Source of the DNA: Fragilariopsis cylindrus CCMP1102
Taxonomy: Eukaryota > Bacillariophyta > Bacillariophyceae > Bacillariales > Bacillariaceae
Direction of reading: 5' to 3'
Assembly (NCBI GenBank): GCA_900095095.1
Contig: FMBT01000403.1
Coordinates: forward strand, 1 to 64,000
Length of the DNA: 64,000 nt
Shown here: positions 29,395 to 40,180 of the stretch, piece after piece
How the letters are laid out: each line of letters starts with the position of its first letter
How positions within the stretch are numbered: position 1 is the first letter of the stretch
Made by a program: the position numbers and the translations under genes
Notes under the pieces: generated by a model
Seen by the model: the letters and a program-made list of their open reading frames with translations, nothing else
Databases searched by the model: none
What the model was told of the DNA's origin: nothing

Positions 29395-31826
29395 AAATAC
29401 GGCGTAACTCCATCTGTATTAACATCGTTAACTGCATCAGCAGCATCTACACTAGCTTCCTCCCATGTATTACCCGATATGTTTCCAGCGAATCGTCCAA
29501 GACCTCCCACCACGTCGGTAACGCGATTTCCTGTGCCGGCATTGATTGCAGTATTAGATTTAGTCTGAGTATCGGTGATCTTTGAATCGGTGGCAGGAGA
29601 GGAATCAGTAGCAATACGAGCTCGCTCGGCCTCGGCTTTTACGCGTCCGTCAGCGGATTTCTTATCGTCAACCTTCTTCTTTTCTTCAGCTTTCTTAGCA
29701 TCGTCGGCATCTAATGCCGCGGAACGAGACCGTTGAGCGGATTTCTTATCAAAGTCGGCTCTAGTTTCGTCTTTAGTTTGGTCGTATTTCACTGTATATC
29801 CATACTTCTTCAGGAGACTACATTTTCCCATGAAATGAGCGTCGGCGTGTGAAGGAGGAAGACGACAAATTAGACAATTGGTTTCTTTCATAATAGCATC
29901 GATATCGAATTGAGTAGGTGGGGTAATATTCAAACAGAAATTTGTATCATTGAGAGTAGAATCGCCTGGGCCTCGTGCCGATCGTGCGTGTCCTAGTTGA
30001 TGGTTCTTTAATTGAAGCATCTTTCCGTCTTTGTAGATATCATTGTTGGTGAATGTTCGTGTCATAGATTTTGAGAAATCCAAAGCAGAATCGTATGATT
30101 TGAGAGTGAGATCGTCGTTTTTAATTTTCTGTTGAAGATATAGTAGAGATTCATGTTCCGAATAAGCTCCACGAAGAAAACCGCGTTGATGAAATGCCAT
30201 CTTGAGAGAATCCATATTATCATAACCCATCTTGGCAATGCGATTGAATATGTTCTCTAGCCGAGAGCAGAAACTTTCTACTGTTTCACCATTCGATTGA
30301 ACACATGATCCTAATTCCGTGAGGACATCCAATATCTGAATGTTTGCTAATGGGAGCAGGAATTCGCGAATGGAATCTAATAGTCGGACACCATCATTCA
30401 TGGAAACGGTGGCGCGGAGTGATACAACGATGTTGGAATCTTTGTCATGAAGTAGTTGTGCCAGGATAACTGACAGAGTCGTAGAACGGATACGGTAAGG
30501 CTCTGATGCTTCGGCGATTGGTCCCACGTGAGGCATGTCTAAAATGCATGTACCATCGATATCCCAAGGCGCTGCCATAAGACGTCCCTTGATTTCATCA
30601 TACCATTGGCCCAATGTGGTTTCATTAATAGTTTCTGGAATTTTCGGGAATGTATCCTTCTTTTCGTTGATTACTAATTTATCCATCCATTTGTTATGCT
30701 TTGTGTCGATGAGAGATGGGTCCTTGCTTAAATTCTTCATTTGTGCTAGGACTTCTTGATTGATATTCATTTGATCTTGTTGAAGACCGGCCTGTACATG
30801 CTGTTGTTCCTTTAATTCGTTTCTTACTATTTGAGCGACCGAATCGATAATAGATATATTATCGTCGTCGTTGGCTTTTGGAGTAGTGATAGGAATTTCA
30901 GTATCAATGGATGGTCGGGTTTCAGTATTGATGAAAACGTCTGCTTCGTTATTGATAGTAGGAATAGATGATGTTGGTGTCGATGGGACATCATTGATGT
31001 TGGAATAATACATATCGATCATGTCGACCGCGTAGCTAGTCACTTCAGCAACATTTGATATATGTTTGCTTCGAGAGTATCTATTTACATAGCAGATAAT
31101 CTCTTCTTGTTTAGCACGAGGGATTTTGTTCAATAATTTGATGGTTTTGGGATGTAGATCTCCTTGCCATTCGGTGGGTAGTGATATATCCGCAGAAGGT
31201 GAAGAAGAAGAATGTCGATCGACGTTGGTAATTCCCGAAACCTCAGAGGTGATTGAGATTGATGGATCAGGACGTAGATCTCGAATACAGGAATCAAGTT
31301 GTCGTTCTTGAATTGCAACTACTCTTCCTAAAGAAGTTAATCCTGATGTTGATCCGTCAGGGTCAATCGATAGTACAGATCTCGATTGAGGAAAGCGAAG
31401 ATTTGTATTAACGGGTGCTGATGGACTTGTTGGTTCTGCATCTTGGTTACGTGGTGTCTCGATGATGGATATAGTTGATGCTGGAAGCGCAGTGTTTATA
31501 TCGATGGAGTTAATGACGGAAGAGGATGGAGAGATGATGATTTGAGGTGCACCATTTTTGCTTTGATCTTCGATGGATGTGTAGCTTAATGATGGATTCT
31601 CTTGTTCAAACTGAAGTTGTTCCGGTGATATGGTTTGCACAGGAATGACGTTCAAAGGGCGTGGCTCATTGGTGTTATGAGCAGGTGGTTCTGAAATAGG
31701 TGTTGTTGGGACTCGACGAGTAGCTTCTACAGCTTCCTTCAATCGATTGCGAAAGAATCCTTTTACCGCGGACATAGGCGTCCCCGGTGGATCCTTCCCC
31801 CCATCCAAGCCTGTTACTGACGCCAT
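29378..31826 (-). CDS. copia Gag (N-terminal part of Gag-Pol, truncated by the LINE)
   Basis: The ATG at 31826 starts MASVTGLDGGKDPPG. The N-terminal ~300 residues are S/T/P-rich and disordered. The capsid-like part includes LGQWYDEIKGRLMAAPWDI, VGPIAEASEPYRIRS, VQSNGETVESFCSRLENIF and QRGFLRGAYSEHESLLYLQ, typical of copia Gag. A zinc-knuckle-like CLICRLPPSHADAHFMGKC (Cx2C...Hx4C, with wide spacing) follows, then a K/A-rich stretch. True copia coding stops at the LINE boundary at 29378; the frame continues 20 more codons antisense into the LINE 3' UTR to a stop at 29319, which would give a chimeric end to any Gag made from this copy. Confidence 0.88.
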
Positions 31827-31877
31827 GGTGACTACCAATGGCTGTCAGTTTCAGAATTGTCTTGGGCTAAAATAACC

Positions 31878-32110
31878 TGCTAATGATACGTGTTACGGTA
31901 TTTGGTGATAAATTTTCAATTTATAAGTTAGTGTAATCTATTGCTAAAAGACATCAAATATCTTCAATATCTCCTATTCACTGGCTACAGCAACTGGTTG
32001 GTGATCTGACACATCAATATTGTATTGTGTGGTCATGGTCGATTCAGCTTCAGATTTAGTCAAACGAGTCATTTTATCATAATTTCGGTCACTCATCCTT
32101 CGTTCTAACA
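31878..32110 (-). repeat. copia 5' LTR
   Basis: 233 bp, same ends and apparently same sequence as 14811-15043. The bases just inside it (GGTTATTTTAGCCCAAG on the minus strand) do not match the common initiator-Met primer site TGGTATCAGAGC, so the priming tRNA is not evident. Confidence 0.95.
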
Positions 32111-32115
32111 GCACC
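32111..32115. repeat. target-site duplication of the copia element, right copy
   Basis: GCACC, the partner of 14806-14810. Confidence 0.9.
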
Positions 32116-32371
32116 ACTATTGTTGTTGTCACTTATTGTACTTATTGTTGTCATTTTCAGTTTAATACAATACATTTGCATCAGCCATCGCATTAGCAAA
32201 GTTCCTCATGGCTATTAATTTTTTTTGATATTGTTGTAATACCTTGTAAAACGATAGCGTTAGGCTGACCTATCGATTCTCGTATAAGGCGAATTATTAT
32301 CTTCTGATTGGCACTGGTATCGCTAGCAGATGTATTAGCTCGCGTTCCCAAGTTTTGATGCACCGTAAAAT

Positions 32372-35300
32372 ATGACACGCACAGCAAACAATACCAATAA
32401 ACGCAGCAGAGACAACGGCGGTAAAGGCGACAGTAACGGTAGGAAAAAGAAGAAGGTCGAGCAGCCGCTGATTCCTGATGGCATTTTACCGAGCTATCTG
32501 GCAACCGCATTTGGAGAAATTTATGACAATGATGGTCTGGCGATTTTTGGGAGTGGATTGGGATGGTTGAGTTTGATGGCTGCATTCGTTCGATTCTATG
32601 CCGACACCGAAGAAGGTCATCTTTCGATAGTACAAGAAGAAGAAAAATTCTCTACAGGTCGTGTTATGACAACAAAGAAACCACTAGTTCTAGTTCTCGG
32701 CTTACGCGATGAGGAACATCAGACTCTTAAAACGATGTTAGAAAATTGGGGAACACCGGGAGAAACGATGCCAACCATCATTACCAATGAGAGTGGGCAA
32801 GGGAAGGACCGGGCCCAACTTTATCAACGGGGTGGAATTTTTTGTGTTACATCACGAATTCTCATCGTTGATCTGCTGGACAATACACTTTCCGCTAAGG
32901 ACGTCGATGGGATGTTAATTGGTCATGCTGATAAAGTAAATAACGATTCGACTGAGGCATTCATTATAAGAATATATACCAGTCAAAAACGAAGAGATCG
33001 ATGCTTTATAAAGGCTTTCACTGATTCACCAGAATATTTATTGTCAGGATTTGCCAAAGTTGACAAGACGCTCAAGGCACTCCAAGTCCGTCACCTGTAC
33101 CTATACCCACGGTAAGTTCTCTCTTCGTTTATTTTGGATTTTCTTTTTCTTTAATTAAAGCTTAATTTTTATGCTAATTATTATTCTTTATCTCCAAGGT
33201 TTCATGACGCAGTCAAAAACGAATTAGAACAAAATACACCTCATGTACAGGAATTACATCAAGATTTGTCCCCGTCTATGAAAGAAATTCAGACTGCTAT
33301 CGTCACTGCCGTCCAAGCATGTATGAAACAACTGAAAAAATCGACACCATTTGTAGAATGGGTCTCAGATGATTTTGCAATAGAAAACTGTGTAACTTCT
33401 GCGTTTGATCGTGCCGTCACCAGACAATTGGAAAAGGATTGGCATCGTCTTTCATTTTCGATCAAACAATTAGTTACAGATCTAAAAACGTTAAGAACAC
33501 TATTTTCTTCACTCATTCAATACGACTGTATCAGTTTTTGGAAACTTATAAGTTCTATTAAAACTTTGAGCGCTGCTTCGAGAAACCCTTCACTGTGGTT
33601 ACTGACGGATGCGGCAAACTTGATATTCCAACGTGCTAAGGAACGAATGTACAAAATTCATCGTGACAAACCAACAAAAGACCTACCGCAACCAGTGGGA
33701 CGATTGATTCCTATATTGGAAGAAAATCCCAAATGGAGGCTACTGAAAAAGGTCCTACTAGAGATCGAGGAGACCGAAAAAAAGCAGCAGCAGCAGCGAA
33801 GTCAATCAGATTCTCGTGACCAGACACCAGCAACTATCATGGTTGTAGTCAAGGATGATCGAACCGTCGATGTCGTCAAATCATACCTAGTGAAGGGAAG
33901 AGACTGGACGATGGTAAGTCGTATTTCCCCAAGAGTCCAGAGATTCACTACTAGAAGTGTCAATAGCTATGTATTACTTACTTCGTGTTCTGATTTCAAT
34001 TTCTTCTGCATTATGTAATTCGAAGACCAAACGCTGGCTCAATTACCTCGAACAATACAACGATCGACGATCAATTGTAACTGGTAAGATGTCGGAAGAA
34101 AGTCGGCTATTATTGGAAGAAGAAAGTCGAGTTAGGAATATACTCTTTAGGAAAAAGAAAAGTAGGAAGAGAAAAGGGCAACAAAAACTTAACGCGCTAC
34201 CTGATTACCTCAAGAAACGACGTAGAATTGCTGCCGAAAAAGGTCGAGGTCGAGACATGACAGGCAGTAATGAAGATCGTGAACGACAGGCAATCCTTGA
34301 GGAAGCCGTGGAAGAGACAGAACACGATATTGAAAAATCCCGAAAAACTACCGCAGAAGAACTAATAGTAGAAGAGCAGGAAGAAGAGGATGGAACTTAC
34401 AATAATATGTTTCAACCTTTTTTCATAGAAGAACCAAGAGTTATCATCAAGAGCTTATCTAGTATCGACAGTACAGCAGTAGGATTGGTACTCGCAGACT
34501 TGGCTCCTGATCATGTAGTTCTGTACGACTTTGATATAAGTTTAGTACGATCTATCGAGGTATATGCTGCTTTGAATCCTTTGAGAAAAGAGAACCGTCT
34601 ACAAGTTTATTTCCTTATGTTCGCAGCTTCGTCCGAACAAAAGGTGTTTACGAAAGCTTTGGAACGTGAACAAAGTGCTTTTGAGAGGCTGATTAATCAC
34701 AAGCAAACAATGCCTCCACCAGTACTACAAGTTGAAGGAACACAAGAAATGCAACAAGCCCTAGCTAATGGTAGTGTCGCGGGTACATACAAAAACGGTA
34801 CTTTACCTTTATCTATGGATACAAGGAGAGGAGCTGGGAAAGCCAAAGCAGAAAAACGTGATATTGCTGTGGATGTTAGAGAATTTCGATCGGCGTTGCC
34901 GAGTATTTTGCATAGAAGTGGGATGCGCTTAGCTCCAGTTACATTAATAGTGGGTGATTTCATCCTGAGTAATGTACATTGTGTGGAAAGAAAGAGCCTA
35001 AGTGATTTATTTGGTAGTTTGTCAAATGGTCGACTGTACGTCGTCATTGCTTATATTGCTTGTTATCGATGTCTATTATTTCTTTCTAATTCAAAATATT
35101 TTCTTTAAATGTTCTGACGCTGTTTTGTTTTTGTCATTCCTAAATTGATTCTGAATGGTTCATTCTTTGGTGGTCACAGGTATGATCAAGCAGTAGCAAT
35201 GTCGAAATACTACGCATGTCCTTGCCTTTTAATTGAGTTTGACCCGGCAAAGAGTTTTTGCCTCCAAAATTCGAATGAACTTGGCATGGATATTAAAACC

Positions 35301-35859
35301 GACTCCGTTTGCTCAAAAATTGCAACTCTTACTAGTAGCTTTCCAAAGCTTCGGATCCTTTGGTCTAGAACTCCTCACGAGACCTTAAGACTTTTCAAAG
35401 AATTGAAAGTAAATCACGATGAGGTTGATGTTGCTAAAGCAATAGAAGTAGGAAAAAGTGAATCTTTAGATGTACTACTTCAGACAGAAAAAATAAGTAA
35501 AGGGGACGGTGTCGAGGACGACGACGAAGAGGACGAAATCAATGAAGCGGGTCGCGACATGCTGCTTCATCTTCCTGGTGTTAACGTGCATATTGCGCGT
35601 AAAATTATGCAAGAATGTGACAGTTTGAGTGATCTAATAGCCATGAATCGGGATCAGCTTCGTGCCTTGGCAGGTCCAGTCCCTGGACAGAAGCTATTCA
35701 CGTAAGTAGTACTTGTGTGGTCGAAAATTATCCTATTTACTACATTCAACAATTTATTCTAACATCTCTCTCATACATACATACATACACACACACGCAA
35801 TATCGTAATATCATAACATCACTGATAGTTTTTTTCATCAAGATATGGGAAGCCTCTAG
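32372..35859 (+). CDS. XPF: XPF/ERCC4 structure-specific endonuclease subunit, five exons
   Basis: Exons 32372-33111, 33199-33913, 34026-35035, 35180-35701 and 35829-35859 join through GT-AG introns of 87, 112, 144 and 127 nt and give 1005 residues with consistent phases. XPF with ERCC1 cuts 5' of DNA lesions in nucleotide excision repair. The N-terminal helicase-like region begins LIPDGILPSYLA and contains LYLYPR|FHDAVKN across intron 1. The nuclease has VDVREFRSALPSILHR and the GDxnERKxxxD site as GDFILSNVHCVERKSLSD near residue 795, then SNGRL|YDQAVAMSKYY across intron 3 and LLIEFDPAKSF. Tandem HhH helices follow (GRDMLLHLPGVNVHIARKIM). The tiny last exon gives LFTFFHQDMGSL, like the C-terminus of other XPFs; other acceptors a few bases downstream are possible. 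The copia LTR lies 257 bp before the ATG. Confidence 0.88.
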
Positions 35860-35997
35860 AGCTAGTAAAGAAATAGAATGAACGGGGGTAATTTTCATTT
35901 CTTTTATATAATCTGAACTTTTACTATTATTCGAATTGACAGTAAAATGGCTGTTTTGTATAATCGATCAAGTCTATCGACGAAATTTCACCATTCG

Positions 35998-36924
35998 CTA
36001 GCATACCTGCCAGTTTTCATTACCACCCACCACTTCATGGAACGCTTCATCTATAGCTGCCTGACCAGATGGTAACTTAATTTTTTCTGTCGTTGCTGTA
36101 CTTAGTAATGGCCATACAATATTAAAAAGCTTCTATCCAAATGGAGGATCAATAATCATTAATACTCCCAAGCGTTCTGGGTAACATCGTTGTAGAACAT
36201 TCACTAATGTCTTTATTGTGTACATAGAAGGTGAATTTTTTCTTGAATAATCACGAAAATTAAATACGACTGTCAATCTTTCTTCTTTACTTTTTGATTC
36301 AAATTCGTTGGTCGCCATCGCTTTTTCGGCAGTATAAAGTTGTGTCATCAAAAAAGCTTCATCCGCATCAATGGCAGTATCGTTTCCTTCTGACGACATT
36401 CGCGGTGATTTGTAAACAATAGTCCGAGATTTATCATCGATGCCACGAACAACCATGGGTTGTCTCTCGAGATCTTTGATAACAAATGATCTGTACTTTT
36501 TGGCAAGGTCAGCGGCCTCACCACCACCATCATCACAGTCGTATTTATAATTTTCGTAACAACATGAACGTAGAATATTGACATGATATTGTCGACGATA
36601 ATCCATAGCTTCCTTCAACGCCGATAGAGTTTTGGTAGGATCTCTATTCTCACCGACATAATGTCTACGTATCTCTTTTAATGCTGAATTACGTTGACCA
36701 TCCACAGGAAGTCTTTCATTTGCTTTCAAGTTAACAATCCAAAACGCATAGGAAACATTAGCAATTTCGGTTTTTTCATCGTCTGTAAATTCTTTTAGTA
36801 AACCCTCACATGCATTCTCGTCACTGTTTGTGCTAGTAGTGTTTGTTGAGTCGTCGTTGTCGTCGTCGTCGAATGACGGCGGTTCGTTTAAAATCTCTAA
36901 AAATGTATTTAAATGCTGAATCAT
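35998..36924 (-). pseudogene. CRAL-TRIO (Sec14-like) lipid-binding protein with an in-frame TAG
   Basis: The ATG at 36924 opens a frame of 263 residues ending at TAG 36133-36135. CRAL-TRIO-N-like helices come first (FLEILNEPPS, SALKEIRRHYVGENRDPTKTLSALKEAMDYRRQY). The lipid-binding domain follows: FVIKDLERQPMVVRGIDDK, ERLTVVFNFRDYS and QRCYPERLGVLMIIDPPFG. The TAG falls right after DPPFG, in the middle of a conserved segment, and the same frame continues for 44 codons (KLFNIVWPLLSTATTEKI...) to a stop at 35998-36000, with clear family character. No GT-AG intron removes only the TAG. The gene is therefore either truncated by a recent nonsense change, read through, or affected by a sequence error. 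The 3' end is convergent with XPF, 138 bp away. Confidence 0.7.
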
Positions 36925-37352
36925 TCTACTGCACTGTACTATATAATATTAGATTTGCTTGTGATTTTTATCTCTTGTTTTATGTTCTATTTTAGTTATG
37001 TTTTATGACTTGACTTGATGAACGTAAGTTAGCTACAAACTTTTTGTTGTTTCATTTCGACTTATCTTTTATTGACAAGATTTGATCATAGTTTTTTTAG
37101 TAGCTTTTATATCTTAATCGTGCATTTTATTGTGCGATGTCTTGGGTCGTGCTTCAAAAATCGTGAAAAAAATCAAGACGTGTTACAATGTATCCCGTAT
37201 ATCCCTCCATATTCGAATATCTTGAACTTCGTCCTCTCATTTTTTTTCGAAGAATGATTCGATGCGATAATACGGTATGAAATAAGAAATAACATAGTTA
37301 TTACCACCAAACAACAAACCTGCAGTCTGTTCTCAGGATGGTTTGATCATCA
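36925..37352. other. divergent intergenic region
   Basis: A shared upstream region of 428 bp between the CRAL-TRIO gene (-) and the GNAT gene (+), so a possible bidirectional promoter. No motif is assigned. Confidence 0.5.
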
Positions 37353-37416
37353 ATGTTGGAAAGGATATCTGGATTACTGTTCGATAATTTCAAAAATAGA
37401 CTTCGTAGTGGTAGCT

Positions 37417-37452
<36 letters not shown>

Positions 37453-37493
37453 TCATTACCATCATCACCAACGACATCTCTTCTTCAAGAACA

Positions 37494-38327
37494 ATGCAAT
37501 CAATTTTACTATCAATCCTTGTTATCGTAATTTTATGTGTCTTTTATTTAGATGCATTCGTTCCATCGGAACGACGTGGAGCACGTAGTAGTACTCGATC
37601 ACAGCAAAGATTTAAGATAAATCAAGATAAGAATAAGAACACTGTTGATCTTGCAGGTAGTAGTAGTAGTAGTAGTACTAACAGTAGCAGCAGAAATATC
37701 GACAACATTATCTTAAAACATGAAGATATTGTATGGAAATTACGACCATCACCAGAAACAAATCGTTTAAAAAGAATTTGGATACGTATGGCTGCAAATA
37801 TGATACGATTAGATTGTATCGTATTTCGTAAAGAAAAACCAACCGTATTATGTCCCAAGACAGATAATAAACAAGTACTACTAGAAGCTTATATACAAGA
37901 TAAGAATAAGAAGAAGAATAAACTAATAAAAGTTGGACGGTTTGGTTTTACAACTGAACGTGGTCCGCGTGCACCACAGATTCAAGATACTGTCCAAGAC
38001 ATATATGGCATATCCAATCAATACATTATTGGTATTGCTGCTATAATATATATGTACGTTGAACCAAAATATCGTACTAAAGATATTGGTAAATTAGCAT
38101 TAGAGGTAATTGGGTATATACATGCTATACAAGGTTGTGACTTTACTGTATTAGTTGTTGATGATAATGGGAGTGGTAAACTAATAGATTGGTATACGAA
38201 ACATGGATATTCAAAGGCACCAAAGATACAAAATATCATGGGTAGTCCTGATGGTGTTCATGGTATTACAATGATTGCACCTTCTAATTCCAACATTGAT
38301 CAAGATTGTCAGATAAAATGGTGGTAA
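37494..38327 (+). CDS. GNAT-family N-acetyltransferase, probably plastid-targeted
   Basis: The start at ATG 37494 gives 277 residues and places MQSILLSILVIVILCVFYL at the N-terminus, a good signal peptide ending in DAFVPSERRGA, an ASAF-like plastid motif. An in-frame ATG at 37353 would add 47 residues with an SN dipeptide repeat and would bury the signal peptide, so it is less likely. The C-terminal half is a GNAT fold: YMYVEPKYRTKDIGKLALEVIGYIH corresponds to strand 4 and the acetyl-CoA-binding loop (with a degenerate RxxDIGK in place of the usual RxxGxG), and LIDWYTKHGYSKAP is the typical end of motif B. Substrate unknown. A poly-S run lies at about 37660. Confidence 0.75.
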   Translation: MQSILLSILVIVILCVFYLDAFVPSERRGARSSTRSQQRFKINQDKNKNTVDLAGSSSSSSTNSSSRNIDNIILKHEDIVWKLRPSPETNRLKRIWIRMAANMIRLDCIVFRKEKPTVLCPKTDNKQVLLEAYIQDKNKKKNKLIKVGRFGFTTERGPRAPQIQDTVQDIYGISNQYIIGIAAIIYMYVEPKYRTKDIGKLALEVIGYIHAIQGCDFTVLVVDDNGSGKLIDWYTKHGYSKAPKIQNIMGSPDGVHGITMIAPSNSNIDQDCQIKWW

Positions 38328-38575
38328 ATACTAGTAATAGCTAATCTTTGTTGTTGGTATCTACCATTAAAATATAGCAGTACTTTCATAGCAAATTTTG
38401 GATGAAGAAAAGGAGAAAAAGTGGAGAATTATTTTACAATGTGTATTCAATTCTTATTCTATTTATTGTCGTGTTTTTGTTTCTTATACCGTAATTAAAA
38501 AAATACAATCCTTTTCTTTCAATGGTCGATATATACAGTAGTCGTTTATTTTATACGATGTTAGAATTATTATTC

Positions 38576-40180
38576 TTATGCTCCATCTTGTCCAAATAAC
38601 TTCGTCCATTCTTCAAAGCGTTTAAGTTCATCGGGAGATACGGAACTAACAGAACTTTTCATCACTGTTTTAAAATCATCATATAGAACCATAGGAGCTT
38701 GAAGTTTTTCAGGTGGTATGTCCCATAATGACATACGTACAGCTCCACATCGTTTACACGTATAATCTGTACCTTTTTTGTCCGATGATAACTTTGGTGG
38801 ACAAGAAGAGCAACTTGGATACTTTTCGGATGGTATGTACCATCCATCCTTATCGATAACGAATTGTTTAGCCTTTTGACATCGTCGTAATGGTTGCATT
38901 AGTGCTTCCTGGACTAAAATCTTAATATCAGCTCCACTGGAACCCTCTGTAATTTCACCGGTTCTATCAAAATCTGCTTCCGTAAGTTCGTTGGGTGTAT
39001 CGCCTAGATTCAATTTTACCATTGCCGATCGGGATTCGGCATCGGGGAGAGGAATGTAAACTCGTTTTTCAAATCGACGTCGGATAGCCGCATCTAACTC
39101 CCATGGGATATTAGTTGCACCTAAGACTAATAGTTGTCCTCCAGTATTTCCAACACCGTCCATTTGTACCAAAAATTCTGTCTTTACACGACGCATAGAA
39201 TCCGATTCTCCCTCGGAACGACTACCACAAAGTGAATCAACTTCATCAATAAAGATAATGGCACGACCTTCCTCTGACTCACGAGCCATTTCAAATAAAT
39301 TTCGAACCATTTTTTCTGATTCACCCTGCCATTTCGAAATAAGATCTGCACTACTAACAGAGAAAAACGTAGAGTCTGCCTCGGTAGCAACTGCCTTCGC
39401 TAAGTAGGATTTACCAGTACCAGGAGGACCAAATAAGAGAATTCCTTTGAAAGGTTTTCGTTTTCCTGTAAAGAGTTGAGGAAAACGAGTCGGTAGAATT
39501 ACAGTCTATACGTATCGATCGATCAACAGCAACGCAAGAAAAGTAACAAAAAGAACAACATCCAGCAAAAAATATGTTGTTTTAATTAAGAATAGAGAAG
39601 ACATATCCGTCATTCCAAATTATAAAGATCGAATATCAGAAAAAAATATTCAAACGATTGTATTGTATTGTGGTTAGTTTTGAATTCGAATAACAAGACT
39701 TCATCTTGAGAACTTGTCGTCGAAAATAGAGGATAGATGTACACACATACACACACACACACGTACCTCTTTTAGACTATCCTTAGCATTTTCTAACCCA
39801 ATCACATCCTCCCATTTAATATTGGGTTTTGTTGAAACAATTGCACTCGCCAGAGCACCCCGTAATTTGGTTTTTTCAGTATTATTATCTTCTTCTGGAT
39901 CACCCTTCTTGGCAGTGGCAGAACCACCACCACCATTTTTTTCCAGTTCATTTTGTTTCGCTACATAATCTCTTAATTCTTCGGCACGTTTCATGTAACC
40001 CTCGACACGTTCCAACACAAGTTTCTTCCGGGCCTCGTTCTTTTCATATTTCAGTCCCATCGTAAATCGGCCCAAGGCATCTCGGTACAAACCAAGTGCC
40101 TTTTCATATTCTCCCTCATTATCAGCTTCAATTGCTTTACCGACAATATCAATAGCTTGGGGTATAAATGAATTTTCCAT
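38576..40180 (-). CDS. VPS4: VPS4 AAA ATPase, ESCRT-III disassembly, two exons
   Basis: Exons 39767-40180 and 38576-39505 are joined by a 261-nt GT-AG intron in phase 0, giving 447 residues (human VPS4 about 440). The protein disassembles ESCRT-III on endosomes and at membrane abscission sites. The MIT domain is at residues 1-80 (AIDIVGKAIEADNEGEYEKALGLY). The AAA domain has WEDVIGLENAKDSLKE|TVILPTRFPQLF across the intron, Walker A GPPGTGKS at 164-171, Walker B IIFIDEVDSL near 222 and the arginine pair RRRFEKR near 281. The C-terminal helix reads RFEEWTKLFGQDGA. The beta-domain carries an added CSSC...CKRC cluster (Cys 370, 373, 388, 391). A (CA)n repeat lies in the intron at 39738-39760. Confidence 0.93.

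Larger units (their letters stand above)
14811..32110 (-). mobile_element. Ty1/copia LTR retrotransposon interrupted by a nested LINE
   Basis: The element lies on the minus strand: 5' LTR at 31878-32110, gag, protease, integrase, reverse transcriptase, RNase H, then 3' LTR at 14811-15043. Both LTRs are 233 bp, begin TGTTAG and end TTAGCA in element orientation, and look identical base for base, so the insertion is recent or conversion has kept them alike. A 5-bp target duplication (GCACC) flanks it. Without the LINE and one LINE target copy, the copia element is about 7.1 kb. Domain order IN-RT-RH is copia-type. It belongs to the general class of copia elements known in diatoms (CoDi); the exact lineage was not determined. 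Pol carries a frameshift, so this copy is probably not autonomous. Confidence 0.93.

Noticed and set aside
37353-37493. Earlier ATG for the GNAT gene
   Set aside because: It would put an SN repeat ahead of a clear signal peptide and hide the plastid motif; not excluded but less likely.
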